A model generated the notes under the pieces. The model was not told the DNA's origin, made no database searches, and saw only the letters and a program-made list of their open reading frames with translations. A stretch of DNA of 64,000 bases, taken from positions 112,021 through 176,020 of the forward strand of contig JACKKB010000008.1 of the NCBI GenBank assembly GCA_020637635.1, written 5' to 3'. Below, one piece after another: positions 9,130 through 17,588 of the stretch. Positions within the stretch are counted from its first letter, which is position 1; each line of letters starts with the position of its first letter. The translations under genes were made by a program, and so were the position numbers. The stretch comes from Albidovulum sp. Its GTDB lineage: Bacteria; Pseudomonadota; Alphaproteobacteria; Rhodobacterales; Rhodobacteraceae.

Positions 9130-9158
9130 TCGTTATCCCAGCGAACATTCCGTTTCAA
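9130..9158 (-). promoter_or_regulatory. Candidate luxI promoter
   Basis: TTGAAA (9158-9153), a 17-base spacer and TAACGA (9135-9130) lie just upstream of luxI. A start near 9123 leaves an 18-base leader that contains a GGGGG ribosome-binding site. Confidence 0.5.
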
Positions 9159-9162
9159 AACG
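9151..9162. promoter_or_regulatory. Dyad CGTTT-TG-AAACG over the luxI -35 box
   Basis: A perfect 5-bp inverted repeat with a 2-base centre overlaps the candidate -35. It is shorter than a canonical 18-20 bp lux box but is placed where LuxR-type activators bind. Assignment to the neighbouring LuxR is inference. Confidence 0.35.
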
Positions 9163-9167
9163 TCGGT

Positions 9168-9779
9168 CTAGATCAGCCTGTAGTCCTTTGCCCGCTGGAT
9201 CGCTTCTGCGGTCGTCCGGGCCAGAAGCTTCTGCCGGGCAGACGTAAGGCGAGCCTTGAGCGCGCTTTCGGAAATGTTGAGCTTGGCGGCGGCCGCCGCA
9301 TGTCGGTCCCCGGCGGCGATGAGCCGCAGGGCTTCTATCTGAGCCACCGTCAGCGTGTCCGGCGGTTCGGTAATGTCGTGCAGGCGCCGCACAAGTCCGG
9401 CAATCTTGCTGACCTCCTGGTCGTCGAAGCTGCGGTCCGAGCGCGCGAAGCTCGAGATCGTGCGTGACCGGACCGGGCCACAGGACACGGTCAATCCGTA
9501 GGTGAGGCCAAAGGCACGCGCCTCCTCGAAGAGACCGAACGGGTCGGGAATGCCCATCTCCGACCAGCGCGCGGCGCCTTCGGTGCTGAAGCCCCAGGCA
9601 ATGGTCGGATCGCGCAATGCGTAGGCCTTTTCTGTATAGTGATCGAGCCAGTCCTGATTGTAGTTCGAGAACTGCATGAGCGGCGAGGCATAACGTATGT
9701 GCAGACCGATGAAATAGCCAGCCGGTGCCAGCACCGCCAGCGAGCGAAGGATGGGATCGAGGACTTGCATTGCGGACAT
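9168..9779 (-). CDS. LuxR-family autoinducer-binding transcriptional regulator
   Basis: A 203 aa regulator. Residues about 25-130 resemble the autoinducer-binding domain, with Trp/Tyr and Asp-Pro in NQDWLDHYTEKAYALRDP. The C-terminus is a LuxR-type helix-turn-helix (LNISESALKARLTSARQKL) ending KDYRLI. It is about 40 aa shorter than LuxR or TraR, the loss being at the N-terminus. It lies immediately upstream of luxI on the same strand, so it is probably the cognate receptor. The ATG at 9779 sits only five bases after a good -10 box, implying a leaderless message. Confidence 0.88.
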   Translation of the reverse strand: MSAMQVLDPILRSLAVLAPAGYFIGLHIRYASPLMQFSNYNQDWLDHYTEKAYALRDPTIAWGFSTEGAARWSEMGIPDPFGLFEEARAFGLTYGLTVSCGPVRSRTISSFARSDRSFDDQEVSKIAGLVRRLHDITEPPDTLTVAQIEALRLIAAGDRHAAAAAKLNISESALKARLTSARQKLLARTTAEAIQRAKDYRLI

Positions 9780-9784
9780 GGCCT

Positions 9785-9813
9785 TTTAGACAAGTTGCAT
9801 TGGATCTGGTCAA
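9785..9813 (-). promoter_or_regulatory. Candidate luxR promoter giving a leaderless transcript
   Basis: TTGACC (9813-9808), a 17-base spacer and TCTAAA (9790-9785) are followed by five bases and the luxR ATG. Transcription would start at or next to the start codon, and no Shine-Dalgarno sequence is seen. Confidence 0.5.
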
Positions 9814-9868
9814 CTCTAAATTGTGAAGCGTGTTTCCGAGGTTAAGTGTGCCGGGTAGGAATGTTACA

Positions 9869-10051
9869 GTGCCAGAAATAGGTCCGCGTCTTTTCATGCG
9901 CCTCATGTGCCTGCCGCAATGGGCACGTGCGGATTTGCTTGAATATGTCGGGGCGACTCCGGTCGCTGATTCTCAGCTTGCTGCGCTCATCGAGAGCCTA
10001 ACAGCAAGGGCAGGCGGAAGACGACACGGTGAGGGTGGCGAGGCTGGCTGA
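9869..10051 (+). CDS. Possible small hypothetical protein divergent from luxR
   Basis: A 60 aa frame starting at GTG 9869, or 51 aa from the internal ATG at 9896. An AGGA lies about ten bases before the GTG. The middle, QWARADLLEYVGATPVADSQ, has ordinary protein composition, while the C-terminal tail is Gly/Arg-rich. It is unrecognised. It could be chance coding in the luxR upstream region, and its 3' end lies next to the rplQ terminator. Confidence 0.3.
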   Translation: MPEIGPRLFMRLMCLPQWARADLLEYVGATPVADSQLAALIESLTARAGGRRHGEGGEAG

Positions 10052-10085
10052 GCGCGAAATACGGCGCAACCGGCCCATGATGAGC

Positions 10086-10117
10086 AAAGGCCCCGCGCGC
10101 TGAGCGGCGGGGCCTTT
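10086..10117 (-). terminator. Terminator after rplQ
   Basis: A perfect 11-bp stem AAAGGCCCCGC / GCGGGGCCTTT with a 10-base loop lies just after the rplQ stop and ends the ribosomal protein cluster. The A/T ends let it work on both strands. Confidence 0.85.
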
Positions 10118-10130
10118 CGTTTGCCTGGCG

Positions 10131-10550
10131 TCAATCCCCGGCGGTCGTCTCCACCTCGGCGCGGGCGCGGTCGGCGGCTCCCTTTGCCTCGGGGTCGCGA
10201 TCGACGAATTCGATGATCGCCATCGGCGCCATGTCGCCGTAACGGAAGCCGGCCTTCAGGACGCGGATGTAGCCACCCTGGCGGTCCTTGTAGCGCGGGC
10301 CCAGAACCTCGAAGAGGCGGGCGACGTGCTTGTCCTGCTTCAGTTGGGCGGCGGCAAGGCGGCGGGCGTGCAGATCGCCGCGCTTGGCCAGCGTGATGAG
10401 CTTTTCGACGATCGGGCGCAGTTCCTTCGCCTTGGGAAGGGTGGTCTTGATCTGTTCGTGTTCGATGAGCGAGCCCGCCATGTTGGCCCAGAGGGCCTTG
10501 CGGTGCTCGTGAGTTCGGTTCAGGCGGCGGTAGCCGCGGGCGTGACGCAT
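10131..10550 (-). CDS. rplQ: 50S ribosomal protein L17
   Basis: This 139 aa large-subunit protein begins MRHARGYRRLNRTHEHRKAL, diagnostic of L17. The ATG at 10550 follows AGGAGA at six bases, so the longer in-frame reading is rejected. It has an acidic, alanine-rich C-terminal extension (AADRARAEVETTAGD) typical of alphaproteobacteria. Last gene of the alpha operon, after rpoA, and followed by a strong terminator. Confidence 0.97.
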   Translation of the reverse strand: MRHARGYRRLNRTHEHRKALWANMAGSLIEHEQIKTTLPKAKELRPIVEKLITLAKRGDLHARRLAAAQLKQDKHVARLFEVLGPRYKDRQGGYIRVLKAGFRYGDMAPMAIIEFVDRDPEAKGAADRARAEVETTAGD

Positions 10551-10689
10551 CGTGTTCTCCTGGCTTGCGTTTTGCTTTGTCCGGCGGGCCGTGGTCCTCG
10601 GTCCGCTCACCTTGGGGCTTCCGCCCGGGTCTTCCCCGCACGCGCGGGCATTGCGGGGGCCGTCTAGATCACGGCCCCCGCCAGGTCAA

Positions 10690-11706
10690 TCAGAACTGAT
10701 CCTCGAACCGCTTGGCGAGATCCTCGATGTTCTCCGGCGGCCAGTCCTCGACATCCATGCCGAGGTGCAGCCCCATGCCGGCCAGCACTTCCTTGATCTC
10801 GTTCAGCGACTTTCGGCCGAAGTTCGGGGTGCGCAGCATCTCGGCCTCGGTCTTCTGGATGAGATCGCCGATATAGACGATGTTGTCGTTCTTCAGGCAG
10901 TTCGCGGACCGCACCGAGAGCTCGAGCTCATCGACCTTCTTCAGCAGCAGCGGGTTGAACTCCAGCCCGTCGTCCTCGGCGCCCTTCGTGGCCGATTCCG
11001 GCTCTTCGAAGTTCACGAAGATGCCGAGCTGGTCCTGCAGGATGCGCGCGGCATAGGCAACCGCGTTGTCCGGCGTCAGCGAACCGTCGGTCTCGATCTT
11101 CATCGTCAGCTTGTCGTAGTCGAGCACCTGGCCTTCGCGGGTCGGCTGGACCTCGTAGCTGACTTTCTTCACGGGCGAATAGATCGCGTCGATCGGGATG
11201 AGGCCGATCGGCGCATCTTCGGGACGGTTCTTGTCGGCCGCGACGTAGCCCTTGCCGGTATCGACGGTGAGCTCCATGAAGAGATCGGCGCCGTCATCCA
11301 GATGGCAGATCACGTGGTCCTTGTTCAGGACGTCGATGCCGTTCGATTCCGAGATGTCGCCCGCGGTCACGACACTCGGCCCCTTGGCCGAGATCGAGAC
11401 GCGCTTCGGCCCCTCGACATCCATGCGCAGCGAGACGCCCTTGAGGTTCAGCACGATGTCGGTCACGTCCTCGCGGACGCCGGCGACGCTCGAGAATTCA
11501 TGCAGCACGTTGTCGATCTGGACGCTGGTGATGGCGGCGCCCTGGAGCGACGACATCAGCACCCGGCGCAGCGCGTTGCCGAGCGTGAGGCCGAAGCCGC
11601 GCTCCAGCGGTTCGGCGACCAGCGTCGCCTGACGCTGCGGGTCGTTGCCCGGTTTCACTTCAAGCTGCTGCGGCTTGATCAGCTCGGCCCAGTTCTTGTG
11701 GATCAT
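10690..11706 (-). CDS. rpoA: RNA polymerase alpha subunit
   Basis: A 338 aa protein with the N-terminal dimerisation/assembly domain (about 1-235) and the C-terminal DNA-binding domain (about 255-325), joined by an acidic linker. MIHKNWAELIKPQQLEVKPG opens the protein, and LGNALRRVLMSSLQGAAITS is the conserved alpha motif. The CTD motif NLLK appears here as NCLKNDNIVYIGDL. The start is the ATG at 11706; in-frame sequence upstream is not conserved alpha. It sits between rpsK and rplQ as in most proteobacteria. Confidence 0.97.
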   Translation of the reverse strand: MIHKNWAELIKPQQLEVKPGNDPQRQATLVAEPLERGFGLTLGNALRRVLMSSLQGAAITSVQIDNVLHEFSSVAGVREDVTDIVLNLKGVSLRMDVEGPKRVSISAKGPSVVTAGDISESNGIDVLNKDHVICHLDDGADLFMELTVDTGKGYVAADKNRPEDAPIGLIPIDAIYSPVKKVSYEVQPTREGQVLDYDKLTMKIETDGSLTPDNAVAYAARILQDQLGIFVNFEEPESATKGAEDDGLEFNPLLLKKVDELELSVRSANCLKNDNIVYIGDLIQKTEAEMLRTPNFGRKSLNEIKEVLAGMGLHLGMDVEDWPPENIEDLAKRFEDQF

Positions 11707-11824
11707 GCGTTCTGCCTCCATACCTGTCCCCGACCCATGTCCGATTTCCGGGGACGCCCGAGGTTGAAAACGAAATTTGCCCGGCCGCACCCGACAAGGG
11801 CGCGGCCAGGCGGATAATCACGGA

Positions 11825-12214
11825 TCAGACGCGGCGACGCTTCGGCGGCCGGCAGCCGTTGTGGGCGATCGGCGTCACGTCACGGATCGACGTGATGTTG
11901 AAGCCCACGGCGGCCAGCGCGCGCAGCGCCGACTCGCGGCCCGAACCGGGGCCCTGAACCTCAACCTCGAGCGTCTTCACGCCGTGCTCCTGCGCCTTGC
12001 GGCCGGCATCTTCGGCGGCCATCTGGGCGGCATAGGGCGTCGACTTGCGCGAGCCCTTGAAACCCATCGTGCCGGCCGACGACCAGGCGATGGCGTTGCC
12101 CTGAACGTCGGAGATCAGGATCTTGGTGTTGTTGAACGAGGAGTTCACATGAGCAACGCCGGCGGCGATGTTCTTGCGTTCCTTTTTCTTCATGCGGATC
12201 TTGTCGCGTGCCAT
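11825..12214 (-). CDS. rpsK: 30S ribosomal protein S11
   Basis: 129 aa, beginning MARDKIRMKKKERKNIAAGV. HVNSSFNNTKILISDVQGN and the C-terminal DVTPIAHNGCRPPKRRRV are diagnostic. It forms part of the 30S platform near the mRNA exit site. Gene order rpsM-rpsK-rpoA-rplQ is the canonical alpha operon. Confidence 0.97.
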   Translation of the reverse strand: MARDKIRMKKKERKNIAAGVAHVNSSFNNTKILISDVQGNAIAWSSAGTMGFKGSRKSTPYAAQMAAEDAGRKAQEHGVKTLEVEVQGPGSGRESALRALAAVGFNITSIRDVTPIAHNGCRPPKRRRV

Positions 12215-12228
12215 TTCTCAACGCCCCC

Positions 12229-12597
12229 TTATTTCTTCTTGCCGGCAATGGCCTTTGCGGGGCCTTTGCGGGTGCGAGCGTTGGTGTGGGTCCGCTGGCC
12301 GCGAACCGGCAGGTTGCGGCGATGGCGCAGGCCGCGGTAGCAGCCGAGGTCCATCAGGCGCTTGATGTTCATCTGCACTTCGCGGCGCAGATCGCCCTCG
12401 ACCGTGTAGTTGGCATCGATATGTTCGCGGATGGCGAGCACTTCCGCGTCGGAAAGCTCGTTCACCCGGCGGGACGGCTCGATCTTGACCGCTTCACAGA
12501 TCTTGTGGGCGATGTCGTTGCCGATCCCGTGGATATACTGAAGGGCGATGGGGACGCGTTTCCCCGTCGGGATGTTCACGCCAGCAATACGTGCCAC
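12229..12597 (-). CDS. rpsM: 30S ribosomal protein S13 (GTG start)
   Basis: 122 aa. The conserved N-terminus M-ARIAGVNIPTGKRVPIAL is read from a GTG at 12597, preceded by AAAGGAAGC. No ATG in frame gives the family start, so the GTG decides it. The helix-two-turn-helix and the basic C-terminal tail (RTHTNARTRKGPAKAIAGKK) are present. It contacts the P-site tRNA and the 50S bridge B1. A candidate promoter lies in the gap before it. Confidence 0.96.
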   Translation of the reverse strand: MARIAGVNIPTGKRVPIALQYIHGIGNDIAHKICEAVKIEPSRRVNELSDAEVLAIREHIDANYTVEGDLRREVQMNIKRLMDLGCYRGLRHRRNLPVRGQRTHTNARTRKGPAKAIAGKKK

Positions 12598-12749
12598 GCG
12601 CAGCTTCCTTTCGTTGCGGTTCCGTAACACCGGAACCTTTTTTCACAACAGTGGCCCGAAGGGCGAATGCCAACGGGCCGGCTTCTTCCGGATTGATTCG
12701 GCGGAAGCGCTTTTCCGCAAATCAAGACGATTCTCGCAAGAGACGCCGT

Positions 12750-12778
12750 GACCTAGTGGGTTTCACCGGTGGCGTCAA
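12750..12778 (-). promoter_or_regulatory. Candidate promoter of the alpha operon (rpsM)
   Basis: TTGACG (12778-12773), a 17-base spacer and TAGGTC (12755-12750). The -10 is poor, but the position between adk and rpsM is where an internal promoter is expected. Confidence 0.4.
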
Positions 12779-12826
12779 GTGCGGCCCGGGCGTCAACGCA
12801 CGATGATGCTTGCGTGCCTGGCGAAA

Positions 12827-12847
12827 GGCGCCGGCAGGGAGGGCGCC
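12827..12847 (-). terminator. Weak hairpin downstream of adk
   Basis: Two GGCGCC blocks are separated by nine bases, followed on the minus strand by TTTCG. It is weak, possibly only partial termination. Confidence 0.35.
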
Positions 12848-12902
12848 GTAGCAAGCGTCAGCGCGCGGTCGGGGTTGCCAGGCCCCTCGCCTGCGTCGCT
12901 CT

Positions 12903-13562
12903 TCAGGAGGAACCGGCCTGATCGAGAATGGCCGCGATCGAGGCTGCGACCTTCGGAATCTCGGCAAGCCCGTCGACGACGAAAAGATCGCCGGCGTGGT
13001 AGTAGTAGCCGATCAGCGGCGAGGTATCGCGGTAATAGGCGAGCATCCGGGTGCGCAAGGCCTCGGCAGTGTCGTCGGGCCGCCGCCGCAGATCGGTCGA
13101 GCCGCAGGCATCGCAGATGCCGGCCTTGTCCGTCGGTTTGGTCCGATCGTGGTAGACCTCGCCGCAGTTGCCGCAGGTGAACCGGCCGGTGATGCGGTCC
13201 TCCAGGGCCTTGTCGTCAACGCGGATCTCGATCACCGCATCGAGATCGGTGCCGGACCGCTTCAGCAGTTCGCCCAGCGCGTCGGCCTGGGCCAGAGTGC
13301 GCGGGAACCCGTCGAAGATGAACCCGCCCGTGGAGCCATCGCGCAGTCGCTCGGCGATAAGGCCGATGACGATCTCGTCGGTCACGAGCTCACCGCGATC
13401 CATCACCGCCGCGACCTTCTTGCCCATCTCGGTGCCGCTGGTGCGCGCGGCGCGCAGCATGTCGCCGGTGGAGAGCTGCTCCATGCCGCGCCCCTCGGTC
13501 AGGAGGCGGGCCTGGGTCCCCTTCCCCGCTCCCGGCGGGCCAAGCAGAATGATGTTCGACAT
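12903..13562 (-). CDS. adk: Adenylate kinase with zinc LID domain
   Basis: A 219 aa long-form adenylate kinase (ATP + AMP to 2 ADP). The P-loop is GPPGAGKGTQA at residue 7. FDGFPRTLAQADAL is the NMP-binding signature. The LID holds four cysteines, CGNC and CDAC, which bind structural zinc, as in many alphaproteobacterial enzymes but unlike E. coli. It follows secY, the usual spc-operon order. A short 12-bp tandem repeat fills the secY-adk gap. Confidence 0.97.
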   Translation of the reverse strand: MSNIILLGPPGAGKGTQARLLTEGRGMEQLSTGDMLRAARTSGTEMGKKVAAVMDRGELVTDEIVIGLIAERLRDGSTGGFIFDGFPRTLAQADALGELLKRSGTDLDAVIEIRVDDKALEDRITGRFTCGNCGEVYHDRTKPTDKAGICDACGSTDLRRRPDDTAEALRTRMLAYYRDTSPLIGYYYHAGDLFVVDGLAEIPKVAASIAAILDQAGSS

Positions 13563-13588
13563 AGTCCCCCCAGTCAGCGGCCCAGCTT

Positions 13589-13621
13589 GCGGCCCGGTCA
13601 GCGGCCCGGTCAGCGGCCCGG

Positions 13622-13624
<3 letters not shown>
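13589..13624. repeat. Three perfect 12-bp tandem repeats at the secY 3' end
   Basis: GCGGCCCGGTCA occurs three times in a row (13589-13600, 13601-13612, 13613-13624), with a degenerate copy just before. The last copy contains the secY stop codon (TCA on plus). The array lies in the secY-adk spacer. Confidence 0.9.
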
Positions 13625-14983
<1,359 letters not shown>

Positions 14984-15084
14984 TCCAGTCTCTCTCATGG
15001 GCAGCGCCGCCGAACCGTCTTCCGGTCGGCGGCGCTGGGAAAACTCGTGCTTATGTAAGCGGCGCGGCGGCCGCCGACAACACC

Positions 15085-15558
15085 TTATTCAGCGGCAGCG
15101 GCCGCAGCGACGCTGAGCGCACCGCCGGCTTTCTCGACCGCGGCGATCGCGGCTTTCGACGCGCCGGTCACGGCGAGTTTCAGCTTGGCCTTGATTTCGC
15201 CCTTGGCGAGCACCCGGACGCCGTCGAGCTTGCGGCGCACGACGCCGGACGCGACAAGCATGTCTTCGGTGATTTCCTTCTTCGCGTCGAGCTTGCCGGC
15301 GTCGACAAAGGCCTGAAGCTGGCCGAGGTTCACGACCGCATAGGACTTGGCGTTCGGCTTGGTGAAGCCACGCTTGGGCAGGCGCCGGTAGAGCGGCATC
15401 TGGCCGCCCTCGTAGCCGCCGATGGTGACGCCGGAACGGGACTTCTGGCCCTTGATGCCGCGGCCGGCGGTCTTGCCCTTGCCGGAACCCGGGCCGCGCG
15501 CGACGCGCTTGGATTTCTTGGCTGCACCGGGATTGTCCCGGAGTTCGTTCAGTTTCAT
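15085..15558 (-). CDS. rplO: 50S ribosomal protein L15
   Basis: 157 aa. The start MKLNELRDNPGAAKKSKRVA and the glycine/lysine-rich RGPGSGKGKTAGRGIKGQKS are diagnostic, and the C-terminus is alanine-rich. The ATG at 15558 is the family start. Unlike the usual arrangement, rplO is separated from rpmD by about 1.1 kb holding another gene and a terminator. It has its own good promoter 100 bases upstream. Confidence 0.97.
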   Translation of the reverse strand: MKLNELRDNPGAAKKSKRVARGPGSGKGKTAGRGIKGQKSRSGVTIGGYEGGQMPLYRRLPKRGFTKPNAKSYAVVNLGQLQAFVDAGKLDAKKEITEDMLVASGVVRRKLDGVRVLAKGEIKAKLKLAVTGASKAAIAAVEKAGGALSVAAAAAAE

Positions 15559-15655
15559 GTCGCTTCTCCTTGGCCGGAAGAGCCCCGCCAGCGACGGATG
15601 GGGCCACACGGCATTTCTTGATCGTTCGGCGGAGCGCCCTGCCCCGACCCCGCGG

Positions 15656-15684
15656 CGTATAGTGCAAGGCAGTCAGCCGTTCAA
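15656..15684 (-). promoter_or_regulatory. Promoter for rplO-secY-adk
   Basis: TTGAAC (15684-15679), a 17-base spacer and TATACG (15661-15656) form a good sigma-70 promoter. It would restore transcription of the distal spc genes downstream of the interruption. The leader is about 90 bases long. Confidence 0.6.
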
Positions 15685-15703
15685 GGACGAAGATCGGAGG
15701 CGG

Positions 15704-15723
15704 GCCGGGCCACCCGGCCCGGC
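15704..15723 (-). terminator. GC-rich hairpin downstream of the GFA gene
   Basis: An 8-bp stem GCCGGGCC / GGCCCGGC with a 4-base loop lies about 50 bases after the GFA-family stop. No T-run follows on the minus strand, so termination is uncertain. Confidence 0.4.
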
Positions 15724-15775
15724 GGCCTCTCGGACCGGCCCGCGGCGGCCTCGGGCGCCGCGGGCCGCGGCTGTC

Positions 15776-16216
15776 CTAGGCGCCCTTCGGCCAGACGAAG
15801 CTCGGCTGCAGCCCCTCATAGACGGGGCGGCCGTCATGCGGCTTCGGATAGCCCTTCGACTCGTCCCAGAAGGCGTGGTAGGTGGCCTTCGGGAACTTCG
15901 CATCGTCGTAGCCCATGACGTTCGGCACGGCCACGCGGATGCGTTTTTGCTTGTCGTCGAGCATGAGCACGGCGCCGCATTGTTCGCACAGGCAGATTTC
16001 GAGCGGGCCGTTGGGGTTGTCGGCGTTGAAGGGCACGCGCTTCATCGCGGCCTCGTTGTCGGTCTTGATGTCGCCGTGGTTGAAGAAGGCGACATGGGTC
16101 GTCTGCTGGCCGGTCACCTTCTTGCAGACATTGCAGTGGCATTCGTGGTTGTCGATCGGTTCGGCAGAGACGCGCACCGGATGATGCTTGCATCCGCCGG
16201 CATACGGGCTGGACAT
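15776..16216 (-). CDS. GFA-family (glutathione-dependent formaldehyde-activating) zinc protein
   Basis: A 146 aa protein of the Gfa/CENP-V fold. Zinc-binding cysteines are visible in GGCKHH, ECHCNVCKK and ICLCEQCGA. Family members include glutathione-dependent formaldehyde-activating enzyme and many uncharacterised carbon-sulfur lyase-like proteins, so the reaction is uncertain. The ATG at 16216 follows AGGAGGAGG. It interrupts the spc operon between rpmD and rplO on the same strand, flanked by a terminator upstream and its own promoter candidate, and so is probably independently controlled. Confidence 0.85.
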   Translation of the reverse strand: MSSPYAGGCKHHPVRVSAEPIDNHECHCNVCKKVTGQQTTHVAFFNHGDIKTDNEAAMKRVPFNADNPNGPLEICLCEQCGAVLMLDDKQKRIRVAVPNVMGYDDAKFPKATYHAFWDESKGYPKPHDGRPVYEGLQPSFVWPKGA

Positions 16217-16278
16217 GGATTTCCTCCTCCTGGATCCGCGCACTTTCGGGCGCGTGGGCGCGATTACACGCCAAACCG

Positions 16279-16307
16279 GGAGAAAAAGCGACACACCATT
16301 TGGTCAA
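16279..16307 (-). promoter_or_regulatory. Candidate promoter of the GFA gene
   Basis: TTGACC (16307-16302) lies about 90 bases before the GFA start. The best -10 at 17 bases is TTCTCC, which is poor. Confidence 0.3.
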
Positions 16308-16449
16308 GATTTCGGTGGCGGGACCCGAAAGGCAATCCGACAGGGCTCTTGCCCGGGGCAGCGCGCGTGCCTGGCTTCGCCGAGATCGCGCCCGGCGCGC
16401 AGAGGCGGTGCGGCCCCTGCCAGCGCGACGGCCCGCCCCGCCTGTTGTT

Positions 16450-16513
16450 CCTGCGCCGCCCCGGGCCTGCGCCGCCCCGTTCCTGCGCCGCGCCGAGCCT
16501 GCGCCGTGTCGCG
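16450..16513. repeat. Four imperfect 16-bp tandem repeats
   Basis: The unit CCTGCGCCGCCCCGGG and three variants follow head to tail (16450, 16466, 16482, 16498). All units share CCTGCGCCG. The 16-base period is not a multiple of three, supporting a non-coding spacer. Confidence 0.85.
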
Positions 16514-16649
16514 AAACGGAAGCCGGCGGCGCACTGCCCGGGCCGGTCACGACAGGGCGCGTCCCGGTCTTGTGCAGGGGAACCGACGGGTTCCGCCCTG
16601 CCGGCCCGTCTTCGGTGCTGCCGCAGGGGTCACCCGGCCCCACGACATG

Positions 16650-16676
16650 AAAAAGCCCCGGCCTTGCGACCGGGGC
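16650..16676 (-). terminator. Rho-independent terminator after rpmD
   Basis: A 7-bp GCCCCGG/CCGGGGC stem with an 8-base loop is followed on the minus strand by five Ts. It lies 28 bases after the rpmD stop, in the middle of the spc gene order, so it splits the operon. Confidence 0.8.
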
Positions 16677-16704
16677 GCTGACGTCATTCTCGGGAAGCAG
16701 CGGC

Positions 16705-16896
16705 TCAGCCGCGCTCTTCCACGATGGTCACGAGATGCGGGATCTTGTTGACCATGCCGCGAATTGAAGGCGTGTCCTCCAGTTCGCGGGTGCGGTTGAT
16801 CTTGCCGAGTCCGAGGCCCTTCAACGTCGCGGCCTGAACGGCGGGACGACGCGCGGGCGAGGCGATCTGCTTCACGACGATGGTTTTCTTGGCCAT
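16705..16896 (-). CDS. rpmD: 50S ribosomal protein L30
   Basis: 63 aa, the usual size. MAKKTIVVKQIASPARR and LKGLGLGKINRTRELEDTPS are typical of L30. It follows rpsE by 12 bases. It is the last gene before the internal terminator. Confidence 0.96.
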   Translation of the reverse strand: MAKKTIVVKQIASPARRPAVQAATLKGLGLGKINRTRELEDTPSIRGMVNKIPHLVTIVEERG

Positions 16897-16908
16897 GGTC
16901 CGCTCTCC

Positions 16909-17478
16909 TTACGCTTCCGCCGCAGCGGCGGTGGCTTCGGCTTCCGGCTTCTTCAGGATGTCGGCCACCTTCTTGCCGCGACGCTGCGCGACCATGCGAG
17001 GGCTGGCTTCCAGTTTCAGGCCATCGATCGTGGCGCGGATCATGTTGTAGGGGTTCTGCGATCCGAGCGACTTGGAGACGACGTCCTTGACCCCCAGCAT
17101 CTCGAAGACCGCGCGCATCGGACCGCCGGCGATGATGCCGGTGCCTTCCGGGGCGGCGCGCATCACGACGCGGCCGGCGCCGTGGCGACCTTCCATGTCG
17201 TGGTGCAGCGTGCGCCCGTCGCGAAGCGGCACCCGGATCAGCGAGCGCTTGGCCTGCTCGGTGGCCTTGCGGATCGCCTCGGGCACTTCCTTGGCCTTGC
17301 CCTTGCCGAAGCCGACGCGGCCGCGCTGGTCGCCGACCACCACGAGGGCCGCGAAGCCGAAGCGCTTGCCGCCCTTCACCGTCTTCGAGACACGGTTGAT
17401 CGCGACGAGGCGATCGGCGAATTCCGGGGTTTCCTCGCGATCATCGCGGCGGCCCCGGCGGTTGTCACGTTCTGCCAT
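16909..17478 (-). CDS. rpsE: 30S ribosomal protein S5
   Basis: 189 aa. The double-stranded-RNA-binding N-domain contains DRLVAINRVSKTVKGGKRFG, and KGKAKEVPEAIRKATEQAKR follows. It takes part in decoding fidelity. The start at ATG 17478 gives MAERDNRRGRRDD; the upstream in-frame ATG at 17493 adds only five residues. Its C-terminal tail is rich in Ala/Glu. Confidence 0.97.
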   Translation of the reverse strand: MAERDNRRGRRDDREETPEFADRLVAINRVSKTVKGGKRFGFAALVVVGDQRGRVGFGKGKAKEVPEAIRKATEQAKRSLIRVPLRDGRTLHHDMEGRHGAGRVVMRAAPEGTGIIAGGPMRAVFEMLGVKDVVSKSLGSQNPYNMIRATIDGLKLEASPRMVAQRRGKKVADILKKPEAEATAAAAEA

Positions 17479-17588
17479 CTGGCATTCCTTCATTGGTGGC
17501 GCGCCACAGGCGCCGTTTCGGCCGATCCTGGTGCCCGGAGCGGGTCCGGGCCCGGATCATCGGGGCGGCAGCGGTGCCGCCCGCAGGG

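Larger units (their letters stand above)
12598..12902 (-). other. Intergenic region between adk and rpsM
   Basis: No gene is seen in these 305 bases. They contain a weak hairpin after adk, a candidate promoter and an AT-richer leader in front of rpsM. The leader may carry the autoregulatory site expected for an alpha operon, but I cannot fold it reliably. Confidence 0.6.
16217..16704 (-). other. Non-coding, GC-rich spacer between GFA gene and rpmD
   Basis: These 488 bases hold the rpmD terminator, four 16-bp tandem repeats and a candidate promoter for the GFA gene. No credible ORF is seen. The frames that stay open are biased and lack family resemblance. Confidence 0.6.

Noticed and set aside
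15785..16643. Long minus-strand frames overlapping the GFA gene and its upstream spacer
   Set aside because: Arg/Pro-rich shadow frames without ribosome-binding sites. The 16-bp repeat period in the spacer argues against coding.
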